Shown here piece after piece: positions 48,035-60,436 of a stretch of DNA of 64,000 bases. Position numbers and translations under genes: made by a program. How positions within the stretch are numbered: the stretch's first letter is position 1; every line of letters starts with the position of its first letter. The stretch comes from Scedosporium boydii (lineage: Eukaryota > Ascomycota > Sordariomycetes > Microascales > Microascaceae), in contig NJFT01000176.1 in NCBI GenBank assembly GCA_002221725.1, positions 22,335 to 86,334 on the forward strand. Reading direction: 5' to 3'. The notes beneath the pieces are model-generated. The model made no database searches and was not told the DNA's origin. It saw nothing but the letters and a program-made list of their open reading frames with translations.

Positions 48035-51000
48035 CGTCTCTGGTTGTCAGAAAGGGGGCCAAAAAAAAAATATCGCCGACAAAAACAACAGAAACGAGTG
48101 ACAATAGCTGGGGAAAACCGTTGAAGCCCCGTGGCAGACGGGGGTGGGGCACCCGCTGGTTTTGTTCAGCCGTTTGGTCGCTTGGGCTTCCGAAATGGTG
48201 GTACTTCGTATGATGGATCAAATGGTACTCGGAGGAAGGTCGCAAATAAGGGGCCAAACACGAGGTAGCGAGGTAGGGGGTGGGAGCGGAAAAGTACCAA
48301 CATGAGTTTGGTTCCGGTCTCCCTCGCGAGTCATTCCTACGCTAAAGCGCAGTTTAAATTGCGAGATTCCTAATCGGGCGGGAGATCCCACAGCCCCGAC
48401 CAACAAGGAGCCGGGGACAGACCTGGAAGTTCCCTGAAATACGACAGGATCTCGTACTTTGTTCGCTAGACCATGCCAAAAACGCCAAATGCATGATCCG
48501 TCGGAAGAAAAGCCACCGCTAACTTGGAAGTCCGGACAGTACACTACCTCGTAGTACTCAATACACCCAGGCTTGAACTCCTTTCTATCGCGCCATCACA
48601 GTGGTCCACTCCTGTCTTGATTTGGGAGCCATGAACCAAGTCCGAGGTAACATTGGACTGTGCTGATCCCTTCGTGTTCCAATCCCCCACGGGGGCTCGC
48701 CAAGTACTGTAGGATTCCTTTCCCACTCCAACGACGCCCTTCGCGCGGGGCCATTAGGCATGAAGTGGTCTCCTCGTCGTCTCAATTACTCCCCTTTTCT
48801 CTGGTGGTTCCCACCAGAGGGGCGACTTCAGAGCCACCACGCCGCAATTTACTCATCAAGGCTAAATAAATAATTAGTCGAGCGTTCTCCTGGTGCGACC
48901 CTGCGCCGACGCCTGGCACGGTAAATTAGAACCACTCTAGGCCAGGCTAACCGCTCTTTTCCTCCACTAGAAAAGGAAGGGAGCCACCTTGGCGCAGGGG
49001 GTCAACCTTAGCTCTCTTTGGCTCGTGTCGGCGACAGGCCTCAGAACTGCATGCGCATGTGGGGAGGCAGCATCAAAGTTAATTGGACGCAATTTCGCCC
49101 ACCTGACAATAATGACATCGGCTTCGATTCCTTCGGATTATCGAAGCGAAAGTGCCAATTTGCTGCCGTTACGAAGGGACTTTAGCGAGGGGAGCCCTGC
49201 ACACATCCAGGCTTTTATTGGCGTCAGCCCATGTTCCATGTCGTCTGTGACGTGATGCCCAGCCCTATAAAGGTAGCGCCGAGGAGCTGCTCCTCCTGCA
49301 CGGTCCCATTTGATCCTCGTCGAGGTGGTCTGGCCCATCAGGCAGTTCGTATTGACTTCGTACTTAATACCGACTTCGTACAAGTAGCTTGGCTGCCCCA
49401 TCATGTCTCGGACGTTCCTCGAATGGGACGGTGACTCGGTCGCATTTAACCGTACGCTATTTTCCCAAGATGCACTTTTAATAGCCTCAGTGGTGACTTG
49501 TGCAACACGAGGGGCACGGCAATTGAGTCGGTGGCCAAGCTCGAATCAACAGGGTTACACACTCATAGGCCAGAGTGAGAATCGATGCCTGACCGACCAT
49601 GGGAATTTGTCGACCGAAATTTTTGACTCTCGAGTCGACTCTCGTGTCCCCAAGAATTAGGGTCTTGGCGCAACAGGAAGCCAAGCCGCGAGAAAAATAA
49701 ATGTGGGATTGTCAGATTGCGAAGTCGCCAGGCTCCATTGCACAACACGTGAGATTTTGGAGGATTTTGGACCCAATTGTTCTTGGTCCTCTCTGCTTAG
49801 TCAACGGACGGAACCCTACCGAAATTGACTGTCAGGCTTGGGATACTGAGAAGTACAATTGTACGAAGTAGTTTCCCCCAAGAAACTTTTGAACCACATT
49901 GCAAAAATTAGCAGTGCTATAAGTATTGGGGAATGGGCTCCAAACTCTGGGCACTCTGCCACTCTGCAGGACAATAAGACATTCCAAGGCGCAAAATCCC
50001 GGACTCGCTTCGGATCTCCGATAGAGTTGGGCTCCCCTTGCTCGAGAAATCGCCATGCCCCCAGACGTCTCAGACACGGGCGCGAACCATCAAGAGATGC
50101 AGGTACGCGTTGCTAACGCTCTCTGCACGTGTTGTCCTCTGTCACTCATGCAACGGCCCTGTCCAAACTCGACGACGGCGTAACCCATCTCTACCTCGAG
50201 GGTCACGAGTGTCGTGTAATTCTAGACGGATTAAGCCTACTGACGCCGTGGATGTCTCGAGGACGCTCTTCAGATACAGGCACACGGACTTCATTGGCAT
50301 AAGACTACGAATGACCATATTCTCTGACTCTTTGACTCTCTGACACCGGCTCTCCAACTCTTCCAGCCGCCCATCCAAGTGTCGTGTCCTGACCCGGAAT
50401 ACAGAATGTCGATGTGTCTTTGTGCACTGAAACTGAGGGTCACCCAGAATCTCCCAATTTCATGTTCTTTTATTTCATTGGTGGTTGCTTGTTGCTCAAA
50501 CTTGAGATTGGAATCGTCGCTTCCAAGACGTCACTCATGTCGCAGAGGGTAACGTTACCAAGACACAGCGACGTAGTTTAATTGGTACTTTGGCAGCGAT
50601 TTGCAGAGATGAAGGAGAAGGATTGAGTGATCAGGCCGATTTGATTCTTTTGCACAGCCGACTCATCCACTCAGCCACCAATTCGTGAAATGCGTTGAAA
50701 AAGAGAAGTGGGGCTGAGGCTGAATGAGAATGCATCCGCCACGTCGCGCTGGTTTACTGATTTGGAAAGTAGACCACGTTCTCAACACGGCAAGTTTCTT
50801 CGAAGAGCCCTTTGGGGTCGAGATTATATCGCGATTTACTTCGTAGACCGTGGTATTATCGGTGTTGGCTCTTCCAACCCATATTATCACACTATAATGT
50901 GGATTCATGGAAACCTTATTAAGCTGATTTCCAGGCGCGCCGGAGGAGTCTATAAGTGAAGGAGTCGTCTCCCAATCGCTTACCAGAGAGTGCGTGCAGT

Positions 51001-51549
51001 ATTGGTCGTCAGATTCTGTCTTTGCAGTTTTGAGGTGGTTCTTGGTAGAGATATAAATATTCCCACCGCAAGAACGGGCGCATGCCTTGTAACACGAGAT
51101 AATACGTGCCTGGCAGATTTGTGCCAACCATTAATGGCAAAATGGCATTGGATCCCAAAAAACGGAGGCACCGGTGAACCGGGTTCCGGGCGGAATGCTG
51201 CGGTTACCCTTTCGTTCCGTTCCTAGCCTCCGTCCTTAATACTTGGAATTCGACTTCTCAGTCATTGATGCATTTGCGTGACTTTTACGTTTTAAGTTGG
51301 CTGTGAAGCTAACCTTCAGTTCCCGTCATTGAGTTCGATTGATCAACCGATCCGACGTCTGCCAGTCCTTGTGCGAGCGTCGCGGCGACTTTCTGCTGGG
51401 AGCGCAACCATTAATAGCCGCACAACCATACAGTTCAAAGTCTCATGTGTGATGTTGCTCGCATAGCTTCACTGATCCGTCTCAAATGATGACTATGATT
51501 ATGAAAAACTTAGGAACATTATCCTGGACAAGAATTTCTAAACACTCTA
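48035..51549. other. Gene-poor 3.5 kb
   Basis: Many overlapping short frames, none with a recognisable product. Possible first exons of exgD may lie in 48035-48260. The rest is probably eroded DNA. No intact transposon ends were found. Confidence 0.45.
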
Positions 51550-52130
51550 AGGCAAGATCCTCAACGTCTCGCTGATCACGACCATGCCCGCCGCCTTGTC
51601 TAGTATCATCGGAGCTGTGATGGCCTTCCACCCGAGGATACTACGAGGCTCCCAGGGCAGCATTCCGGTGTTCATATTCCTTCAGATGATCGTCGCCTTC
51701 CTCCTGCTCGTTGCGGGGGCCTGTATTGCCGGCAACGTCCAGGGCTTTCAAACGTCCTTCGCAAAGTTTGGCGGCTACAACCGCATCCCGTACTACGGCA
51801 TGATTTACTACAGAAGTGTCGCCTAGGCCGCCTACGGCGCTGCCTTGATCTTCGTCACTATCACAACTTGTGCCATTGTCCTTGCGTATGATCACTACGA
51901 GTCAAAGAAAGCCCTGACTCAGGCCGTAATGAAAGGCGACATGCCGAGATCGAGATGCGGTGAGAAACATGTGCCCCGTCGCGCCGCAACCACTACGATG
52001 ACAGAGCGAGCAGACCAGCGGCTACGTCGTCGACAGCGAGTATATCCCCACCAGCCTCAATATCAGGACTACCATCTTCTCTCTGCACCACAGCCCATCT
52101 GTCTTCGACAATCCTTACAAATAAAACGCC
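51550..52130 (+). pseudogene. Relic of a multipass membrane protein
   Basis: Reading from about 51550, two hydrophobic helices (VFIFLQMIVAFLLLVAGACI and, after a TAG at 51823-51825, GAALIFVTITTCAIVLAY) are followed by DHYESKKALTQ. The TAG falls in SVA-stop-AAYG and would be Gln (CAG) after one change. Further on the coding look shifts to another frame (IPTSLNIRTTIFSL ... FDNPY), indicating a frameshift near 51950. The family cannot be named. The start is not visible. Confidence 0.45.
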
Positions 52131-52226
52131 GAGCGATGGATCAACTACGGCGTTGACGACGACAGCATTAAGAAGGAGAAGGCTCACATCAAGACGCTTA
52201 CAGAGAGCTCTATACCTTTATCTACT

Positions 52227-52330
52227 AGGCTGCAGCAGTATATTGATAAAAACTTTATGATGATGGAGTTGACATTAATACTTGCAAATGTATTTCGGCG
52301 GATGGACTTAGGAAGTTGGGCGGTGCTGCA
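52227..52330 (+). pseudogene. Possible P450 C-terminal fragment
   Basis: A frame reading QQYIDKNFMMMELTLILANVFRRMDL resembles the haem-loop end plus L-helix of P450s, where CIGKN and an ME-x-LILA segment are usual. Tyr for Cys and Asp for Gly would both be G-to-A changes. It is short and without other P450 motifs, so the call is tentative. Confidence 0.25.
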
Positions 52331-53048
52331 GGCAAGGTTAGCGAGGGCGAAAAGGGGAGAGGATGGGGGAGGTAAAAAGGAGGGAGAGCTATAGTTTAGG
52401 GGTATTTTACTATCTATTCGGAGGGCCCTTTCATTGATTTTAAGAAAAGAGAGGCTTAATCGCAGAGCTTTTTCTCAACATACATGTAGATCGAGGACTG
52501 TCGATCATGGGTTGTCGCATTCGGCGCGTAATAGAAGAAACACTAGATATGTTTATCAAGTTAGAACACCCTCTCTCGCTTTCGCATTCGGACCCGTAAT
52601 GTTAGTGCGTAGGGTCGTAATGAAATCCTGCTGTCACTTTTCTGGCTGGCCGTGCTTGCCGACCGACAGACATCGAGAAGGTCGGTACTATAATCTCACC
52701 GACTCCGACCCTGAAACTTGCCCCAATTGCACCTAATAAATGCGTGAGAAGAGTTTACACCAACGTTAACTGAGTCGTCTCAACAACATCCCAACGGCGT
52801 TGACGATGGGCCGGTTCGGAGCTGAGATGGCCAAGTAGTGTACTCTTACGCGGCTTTCACGAAAAAGCGACTATAAGAAATCAACTATATAAACTATCCC
52901 TCCCTCGCAGGCAATGCGGTGTTTTATAGCCACCCTCAATTCTCAAACGCAATCGATCCCTGAACACTCCACATCACCCTAAATTTCGTGGAACTCCAGC
53001 ACTTACTGTTTATCATTCACTTTCATTACAAGCAAGAACCCCCCAATC
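52331..53048. other. Intergenic, no gene supported
   Basis: About 700 bases upstream of the NmrA-like gene. No recognised feature. Confidence 0.4.
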
Positions 53049-53948
53049 ATGCCTTCCTCCCACAAGACCGTACTCGTAACCGGTGCCACGGGCAAACAAG
53101 GTGGCGCCGTCATCGATCACTTGCTGGCGGCAACTGCTTCGTCATCTTTCGACATTGTCGCTGTCACACGCAATATTTCGAGCCCGAGGGCATCTAAACT
53201 TGCCTCTCTACCCAATGTATCTGTCATTGCTGGAGACCTCTCCGATCCCGAGGCAATCTTCGACCAGGTTGGCCCAGTGTATGCTGTCTACAGCGTCCAG
53301 ATTAATTCAGACGCAGAGGAGCAGCAGGGGAAGGCCCTGGTCGATGCCGCCATCTTGAATGGAGTGCAGCATTTTGTGTACTCGTCCGGTGATCGTGGTG
53401 GACCTGAGCGTTCTCCAAAGAATCCAACCACTGTCAAAAACTTTGCCGCCAAACACGCCATTGAGAAGCACTTGGAACAGCGAGCCCTGAAGAGCCATCA
53501 GCATATGACGTACACCATTCTGCGGCCAGTGAGTTTTTTCGATAATCTATCAGCCGATATCCATGGGAGAGGTTTTGCCCGCATGTGGGAGCAGCTCGGC
53601 GATAAGAAGTTACAGTTGGTTTCGACAAAGGATATTGGCTGGTTCGCGGCACAGAGCATTCGGTACCCAGACACGTACCGCAACTCGGCCGTGACTCTGG
53701 TCGGTGACGAATTGACACAGCCCGAGGCGGACCGCATCTTCAGGGACGTCACTGGAAACTCTATGGCCATGGCCCCGTGTCCTATCGCCAACGCAGTGAA
53801 ATTTGTCTTGAAGGGCACGGTCGGAGATATGTTTAAGTGGTTCGCCGAGGAGGGATACGGTGGCAGTGTGGAGGGGTGCCGCGCAGCATATCCGGAAATG
53901 CAGGACTTTCGCGGCTGGATTAAAGAGAACATCAGCCGGTTCTCTTGA
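53049..53948 (+). CDS. NmrA-like NAD(P)-binding protein
   Basis: A single exon of 299 residues. The N-terminal Rossmann motif is VLVTGATGKQGGAVI, characteristic of the NmrA/HSCARG atypical SDR group. That group often senses NADP redox state or acts as a reductase rather than a classical dehydrogenase. Later VYSSGDRGG and YTILRPVSFFDN match the usual central strands, and no YxxxK pair is evident at the standard position. Complete and intronless. The role here is unknown. Confidence 0.87.
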   Translation: MPSSHKTVLVTGATGKQGGAVIDHLLAATASSSFDIVAVTRNISSPRASKLASLPNVSVIAGDLSDPEAIFDQVGPVYAVYSVQINSDAEEQQGKALVDAAILNGVQHFVYSSGDRGGPERSPKNPTTVKNFAAKHAIEKHLEQRALKSHQHMTYTILRPVSFFDNLSADIHGRGFARMWEQLGDKKLQLVSTKDIGWFAAQSIRYPDTYRNSAVTLVGDELTQPEADRIFRDVTGNSMAMAPCPIANAVKFVLKGTVGDMFKWFAEEGYGGSVEGCRAAYPEMQDFRGWIKENISRFS

Positions 53949-55012
53949 CGGGTAGGTAGCTGTCAGGGGGCGAGAACCGCTAGATATCGCAAGGTCTATG
54001 AATGTCAAAAATCAATCTCAACCCAAGTAAGAAGCGAACTCCAGGCAGTCACACGAAGTTAAGATCCGCCTGTGAAACATGAAGCTGTGATGTAATTCCG
54101 GAAAGGCCAGCTATTGCCCCGCCCGTGGCATACTTCGTATGCATGCGGAGGCGCGCCTACGCATGGGATTGGGTATCCAGTCCTCGTTAGGGTGGGATTC
54201 GAACGCGTCAGCATCGACGGATGGGTTTAGATGGATGCTGTTGATGACCCTGCCCTGTTCTGGCATCGAACGTTGAACGTGATGTGATGTATTCGATTCC
54301 TCCCACACCTCTTGCTCCGGTTTGAGATTGGGGGACGCCATTGATGGCACATTTGCTGATATACCGACCAGTCATACGTCGTCCCGTCAATAATATCCTA
54401 GATGTTAGTCCCTGGCCGCAGCCTTGGTCAGTCAGATCGAACACGCAGGTGCTGGGTAAGGAGAAGTGCAGGGCGTGTAGACCAGGCAGAGACCGAAGGT
54501 CTATTTCAAGCCCAATCCTTTTCAATGTGCCCTCCCTGGCATAGGAAGGATGTCAGCAAGAGTGTTACGATTTTAACACTAGTTTGTACTTATATCGCCT
54601 TACTCCCACGGCTTATATTGGGCTCTAATCATACAGCCCAGAGTGAGAGAGATTTTCGAAATGGCCAGTCACCAATAATAGGGCTGCTCCTCACTTGGAA
54701 GGGGCGAACGCTGCGCCTCCTGTGTAGTAGCATCGCATATATTCCAATGATCCTGTCATCGGTCTATCCCGCGCTCCATCCTATGCTGACTCAAGTAGCC
54801 TTACTCTTGGTAATGCCATTCCACCACCCACCCGGATCGTTCAAGGCCATGTCTTGGAGTGGTGCTTGAACCGACTCCGAGGACGTTAAGGAGATGGACT
54901 GGATACAGGAAGGAAAGTTATTATAGCGTATTGTATAGTGTATAGACTAATTAGGTCGAGTGGACACTAATATGATCTGTGAGACCTTGTAAACTGTGCC
55001 GGCTCTCCCAAT
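53949..55012. other. Intergenic, no gene supported
   Basis: About 1.06 kb between convergent genes, with short unsupported frames on both strands. Confidence 0.45.
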
Positions 55013-57355
55013 TCACTCGTCATATTCGTCGTCGGATGACTCCTCGCTATGGTGAAGATTGTCAATGTCCATCCCGCCATCAGTATTTTTCAGCTCATCC
55101 ATATCGTACACGACATCTGGAAGCACCAAGTCCTTCGGGGCCGTAATGATGCCAAACTCTGCCAGCCCGCTGAAATTCGGTCCCCACCAGCTCCTACCAA
55201 AGAAGCCCATAACGCGCTCCCCGGGAGGCGGTTCTAAAGTATCACATTATTAGTCGTATTCTCTAAGGAACGGAAACGGTCTAGGGGGGAGAAGCTTACC
55301 CAGCGTAAGGGTCTCCGGCTGATCGTTCATGCCACTGAGAGCACCCCAGGTGGCGCCATTGCTCAATGTCATGCGGATGCCCCTCAGAATATCTTCTTCC
55401 CTAGATACCTCAACCTTTACAATATCCTGACCCTTGGGGATATCGTGGGCCTCGGCGGCATGGCCTCCGAAATAATGGTCACCGCCGCTCGGACTGACCC
55501 TGGGGCCGCAATTGATCTGAATGCCATCCGGAAAATGAACATAAGCACCGTCGAGAATACATCCTGTGCGGATGTCAACCATGGTCGCATGCTCGATGGA
55601 ACCATCTTTTCTCTTCCTAGTCAATAGGGTAGCCCATTCCCAGAAGCTCTCTTCGGTCTCCCCATCAGTTTCTTCGAGCTGCTTGCTCATGACTGATTGT
55701 TTATGGAGGAGGATCTTCGTGCCGGGGATAAGGACAAAGGTACGCCCGCCGAAAAATCTCCACGCGTCCTTGATCGTTCTCGACTTGCCGTTCATTCCAA
55801 GAACGGAAAGCTTTAGAGGCTCGTTCTGCTGAAATCGACTTCGAAGAGACTCGAGTGTGTAGGTGACAGTATTGATGGGAGCCGCGATGCTCGGGGACGG
55901 CTCCTCAGTCTCATTGAATGTGATTTGTGCGATTCCAGCCTCACACGAAATCTCGATGCGGAATTTCTCGCTTTCAGCACCTTCGACCTTGATGGTTGGT
56001 GCTGCAGATCGCATCTCCTTAGACATCTTAGGATCTCCCGGGGACCAGAAGTGTGGGAGTGAACGGAACGAGAGTGCATCGTGAAGATCCCATCTCGCCT
56101 GATTCCGGGTTTCACCGTCAATGACGACGATACCTTCTGCGCTGCGACTCGTACAATACGCGGTACGAACGACGAAATTACGAGGCCAATCTTGCGAGTA
56201 GCCCCGGGCCATGATGCCGGTAGTATGAGGCGCGCCGAAGGCGTGGCCGACCTCGTGAAGAAACGCGCCTTGGCCGATTGCGCAGGCTTCCCAGAAGCTA
56301 CCACACTCGCCGTTATCGTTTCCGACAGTTTTTCCCGGGTTTCGGTCATCGAGGAGGCAATCAGAAACTTCCTCTAGGAATCGCGGCCAAGAATAAGTCA
56401 GATGGCTTCCCATAATACCAAGGGACAACCCAGTGCCATCGTGGCATCCGAGGGCTGCATGGGCAAGAATCATGCTCTTCTCTACGGAGTAGTGCGCGTC
56501 GAGAATGAGGCCAGCTACAATGGGATATCCGGACGTCTCAAACGGAGAACCGTGAGCAGCAAGGGCTTCTTTGAAGAAGTCAAACAACTTGTCACGATTC
56601 CGTGCGGATTCGTTTTGCTGAGCGTAGTCCATGCTGCGAAGCTCCGCAACCGTTCGTTCCGATCGGATGATGTGGATCTTTGCCGTTGACCGCATGGCCC
56701 CGCTGTCGTGAAGCGCAGCGTCATGTCGAGCTGTGACGAAGCTCGAGCTGGTAGTGTCGGCACCCCATTCTTCCTCCAGCCGGAAAGACCGGCGTCCGAG
56801 GCCCTTCATGCGCATGTCTTCGGCCGTCAGGGCCTGCCACATGTATGCGGTCATGCGGAACTTGGCCACTGCCGCATCGAGAGAGGAATGGGCCAGGGAG
56901 AAGGCACCCTGCTTTGCAGGAGGGCAGTCGATGAGCAAGGGAGAGTCCCTGGCAACCATGATGGCCAAGTGTAAAGGCGGCGTCTGAAGGAGAGGGTTGT
57001 AGTTGAGCTTGACGGTATGAGTGATCGATCCGGACGCGTGCTCTCGAGTGATGGTGAGGTTATTAGCTCCTGGTGAGAGCAGAGAAATGACCTTGACGCG
57101 GCCGTCTACGATGGGCCAGCGCTGGGGTGGGAAGATGGAGTTTCCGGAGCCGTCATGGATGTTGACAGTTGCAAACGACTCCAGAGTGTCGTCGTCCTCC
57201 ATGCTGTAAGTCCCTCGGACTATGATGCAGCGCTGAAAAGGATAATACCGCTCAGTACAAGGTCTTCGAATAATATATTAGTGAGTAAATGAGTAAATAC
57301 CACACACCTGATGAATTGTCTCCCCATCCGCAACGTTTTCAAGAGTGAGAGACAT
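55013..57355 (-). CDS. YIL108W-type zinc metallopeptidase with jacalin-like domain
   Basis: Three exons, 57355-57308, 57232-55300 and 55233-55013, give about 733 residues. The zinc site HEVGHAFGAPH is a full HExxHxxGxxH metzincin-like motif near residue 350. It is preceded by GLSLGIMGSHLTYSWP, typical of the Metallopep family (yeast YIL108W). The C-terminal ~150 residues repeat Gly-rich beta strands (IQINCGPRVSPSGGDHYFGG), as in jacalin-like lectin folds. The small first exon (SLTLENVADGETIHQ) restores the family N-terminus. The last exon ends in an acidic Asp/Glu/Ser tail. No signal peptide, so it is probably cytosolic. Substrate unknown. Confidence 0.88.
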
Positions 57356-58290
57356 TTTAGCTGTGGTTTTCCAATTGGAGATACGGAGTTCGGGCCCTGT
57401 GCAAATCTGACGATTGGGTTCTAGATAATCTGCGAAGGAAGGAGATGAATGAGAGGTGTATTATTCATCTCAGGAATCAAATGACGGATTTGACGTCTTA
57501 AATAATAAGAAATCAAGAGCAGGTCAAGGGATTTTGCACTGCACGCCATGCAAGGCTAGACATCGTGTTGATGGTTAGCCATATCAATTGGACGAGATAA
57601 TAATCCACACTTTCATTCAAATTTCTAGGCATTTTTAGGCAGATGCGGGTCAGTGTAACCCTATCTCAAACTCTTGCATTTCTCAAGCCTCGGCGTAATA
57701 TGGAAATCTGACGACTCGGATCACGGCTGGCTCTTGGAGAGTCAGAGAACAGGCAGCAGTGTGACCATCTAACCGCGAACGTGAACCCGCAACCGAGCGC
57801 CCAGGTCGAACTCCACAGGTTGATAGAGCCAGTCCAGTTTCGGCTCCCTGAAGTTTGAGCGGTCAACAAAATTTAGTGCCCACAATGAGCTTACTCCACT
57901 CCGCCCCTGTGACGCCCAAGCACTTGAAGCAGGCAGCAACCGTCATGAATTCTACGATAAATTCAAGTTTGCTGTCTCAGAGTACTGATTTTGGTCGCGA
58001 GCAGAGGCCAAGCACTGGAGCCAAGCTCATCTACTTATCGGGATTTGAGTCCTACTGCGTACGATTGAACCGGGGAATTGGTCCTGGCCCATCTCCAAGG
58101 CAGTTGCCATGTAAACCATACTGCGTCATTGGCCTTCGCTGTGTCACCCAAACCGCGTCATGCCAAGATGTTTAATAACTTATAACAGAGTAGATCTGCG
58201 ATAGGAGATGCGCGTACTCTATGACAAGCCCACGATAAGAAACCATAAACATCTAGTAACATTACGAAAGTCGGCCCCTGGAGAATCAAG
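57356..58290. other. Intergenic, no gene supported
   Basis: About 930 bases upstream of the metallopeptidase gene and before the transposase relic. No supported gene. Confidence 0.4.
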
Positions 58291-58411
58291 GAGATGCTCG
58301 CCAAAGCAGGCGTGATAGTAGAATACTAACCACCACACTCTCCAGACTTGAGCCCGATCCAGTATTTGTTCGGCTCGGTTAAGAATCGAATGAGGAAGAT
58401 CGCGAGAGGAT
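58291..58411 (+). mobile_element. Relic of a Tc1/mariner-type transposase
   Basis: The frame GVIVEY-stop-PPHSPDLSPIQYLFGSVKNRMRK matches the C-terminal catalytic block of Tc1/mariner transposases (usually PPYSPDLNPIE...). The terminal catalytic acid is replaced by Gln, and a TAA interrupts the frame just before it. Neither end of the element nor the rest of the transposase is recognisable. It is a dead fragment. Confidence 0.6.
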
Positions 58412-60436
58412 GAAGATCTTAGACAGGGCGACTCCGTATGTGCAGATGCAGATCAGAATCGTCGGGCAGGACAAGAGAATTGCAAGGGGACACTTCAGAA
58501 AGGCACAGGATTCATATTGAAAATCCAGAATAAAAGAAAGGGGAGCCCGGGGGGGGGAGAATGCTACCCTTGAGTCCATGATCCTTATCGCGTCCTCATA
58601 GCGAAGTCGCGTTGTTTTAGAAACAACCTTACATCACAAACATAGCAGCCTGTGACGCCTTTCGGTATGCAATGCTTATTGTAAAATTCGGTACATCGTG
58701 TGCTGGTTGCTGGCGAGCATGTCAAGGTCAAAGCAATGCGGCAGAGTCAGTTCCTGGGCCATGTTGTGATACTATCGTTGTTCCTCCCTCCTCACTCGGG
58801 ACGGCTGCCAGACACTGTATGCCCTGACTGCATCCTCCCTCAACAGACCAACGCCCGCAAGGGGGAACAAATGCTCAGCATCGGAAGCGTACGATATGAA
58901 CCAGAGCCCGAAACAACCCAGATGTCAGATTCTCCAGGAGGTCGGTATTTGTAGAGTTCTGTCCTCGCCCAGGTCTGAATCGGACAAGGTTGGAGTGGCC
59001 TCTTCCCCCAGAACGTTAGGCGCCATGGCAGGATCGGAGGCCACGTAGCGATGGAAAAAACTAGAGGGCTGGGTCGAAGGATGCCTTTCTAGGATTATTT
59101 ATGGTGGTAAAGACGAGGATTTCGGAGTGGCAATGTAGATAAATTTTCCGCAGGGTGTTGACATCGTTCGTAAAGACTCTCCACAGCTACAGATGCAGGA
59201 CTCGTCAGCTTTGGAAGACGGCGGATCTTGTGTTAATCGGACGTCGGAAATCTGACTGGCTCAAAACCATTTTCACAATGGAAACTCATCGGGGCAGCCG
59301 AGACCTCCGCGCTCCGGTTCTGGGATCATGGTCGTTCGCGAGGCGGTAGGCGTCGTCATTGGGGGAGGCGGTTTTGTCTTTGGCGGGGTCTCCTGATTCT
59401 GCGAGACAGCTTTTAGTCCTTCCTGACTCTGATATTGGCTCGCAGTATCGTGTTTTTTCAAGCGTGACGGATCGCTTGCCCAGACAAATTTGTCAGCTTT
59501 GCGATGATATCAAACTTCACAGCACCACTCCACTTTCCGGCGGGATGATGTGCGGAGGAGAAGACCGCAGCTTTTCGGACATAACGATTGTTTTTTCTCG
59601 GGAAGGCTGAAAGGGGTGGGTCGGGGGTTTATGTTCTTCGTCCATGTGTGCGTGCCTTCGCGGCTTGGTTGCGAGGTTTGGTCGGCATCGGCGCTAAGTA
59701 AGAGCCGACGCCGATGCTGCAGCCAGGGTGATGGGCTGCCAACCAATCGGACATGATTGTCGGCTTTAGTTGTGCACCAGAGGCGGGTCCATCAATCAAC
59801 AAGGGGCATGGGCCCGTGTAAAAGTCGCAGGCATGGGATGGTCGTGGGATGGTCGGCTCCGAATTTGAGCTTGGGGGGAGGCGGAGATAAGTAAATCACC
59901 ACCGTCGAGGCCTCTCCGCGCTCGGGAAATTACAGCTTTACAAGTAGTCATCCTGATGGAATCCCGAGCTTTCCGGTGTTTTAACTGACATGTCACAAAA
60001 AATCATGGTGACTTGCGTTGATGTCCTTGGTTGGGTTGCAAACCAAAACACCGGTGATGTTGGCTCCGATCCCGAGGAGCACGCAAACTGGATAAAGCAG
60101 CATCCCATTCATGAGCGAATACTAAATAAAGCTGCCAGAGCCGCAGGGGCGCTATTACGCTTGGTTTGTTTCCCCCGGATAAGAAGCCTGGCAGTTTTCA
60201 CATTTTTATTTCATTTTACTTTATTCTTTTATATTCAATCCCCCTGCCCCCCGCCCTTTTGGGCATTGATCAATTATCCCTTCAGGACTCAGCTTCCGAA
60301 GTACACCGAGCTTGCGTCTAACTCCATCCATCATCTTTCATTTATTAATATTCCCATTGGCTTCTTGATATTCTACTTGTTGTAATTCTTTGTGATAGCC
60401 TCTACTAGGATTGGCTCTACCCGGCCTTTCCCAAAG
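58412..60436. other. Gene-poor 2.0 kb upstream of the MFS gene
   Basis: No supported gene. The last ~200 bases (60200-60400) are T- and C-rich, as expected of a 5' leader. A run of nine G lies at 58549-58557. Confidence 0.45.
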
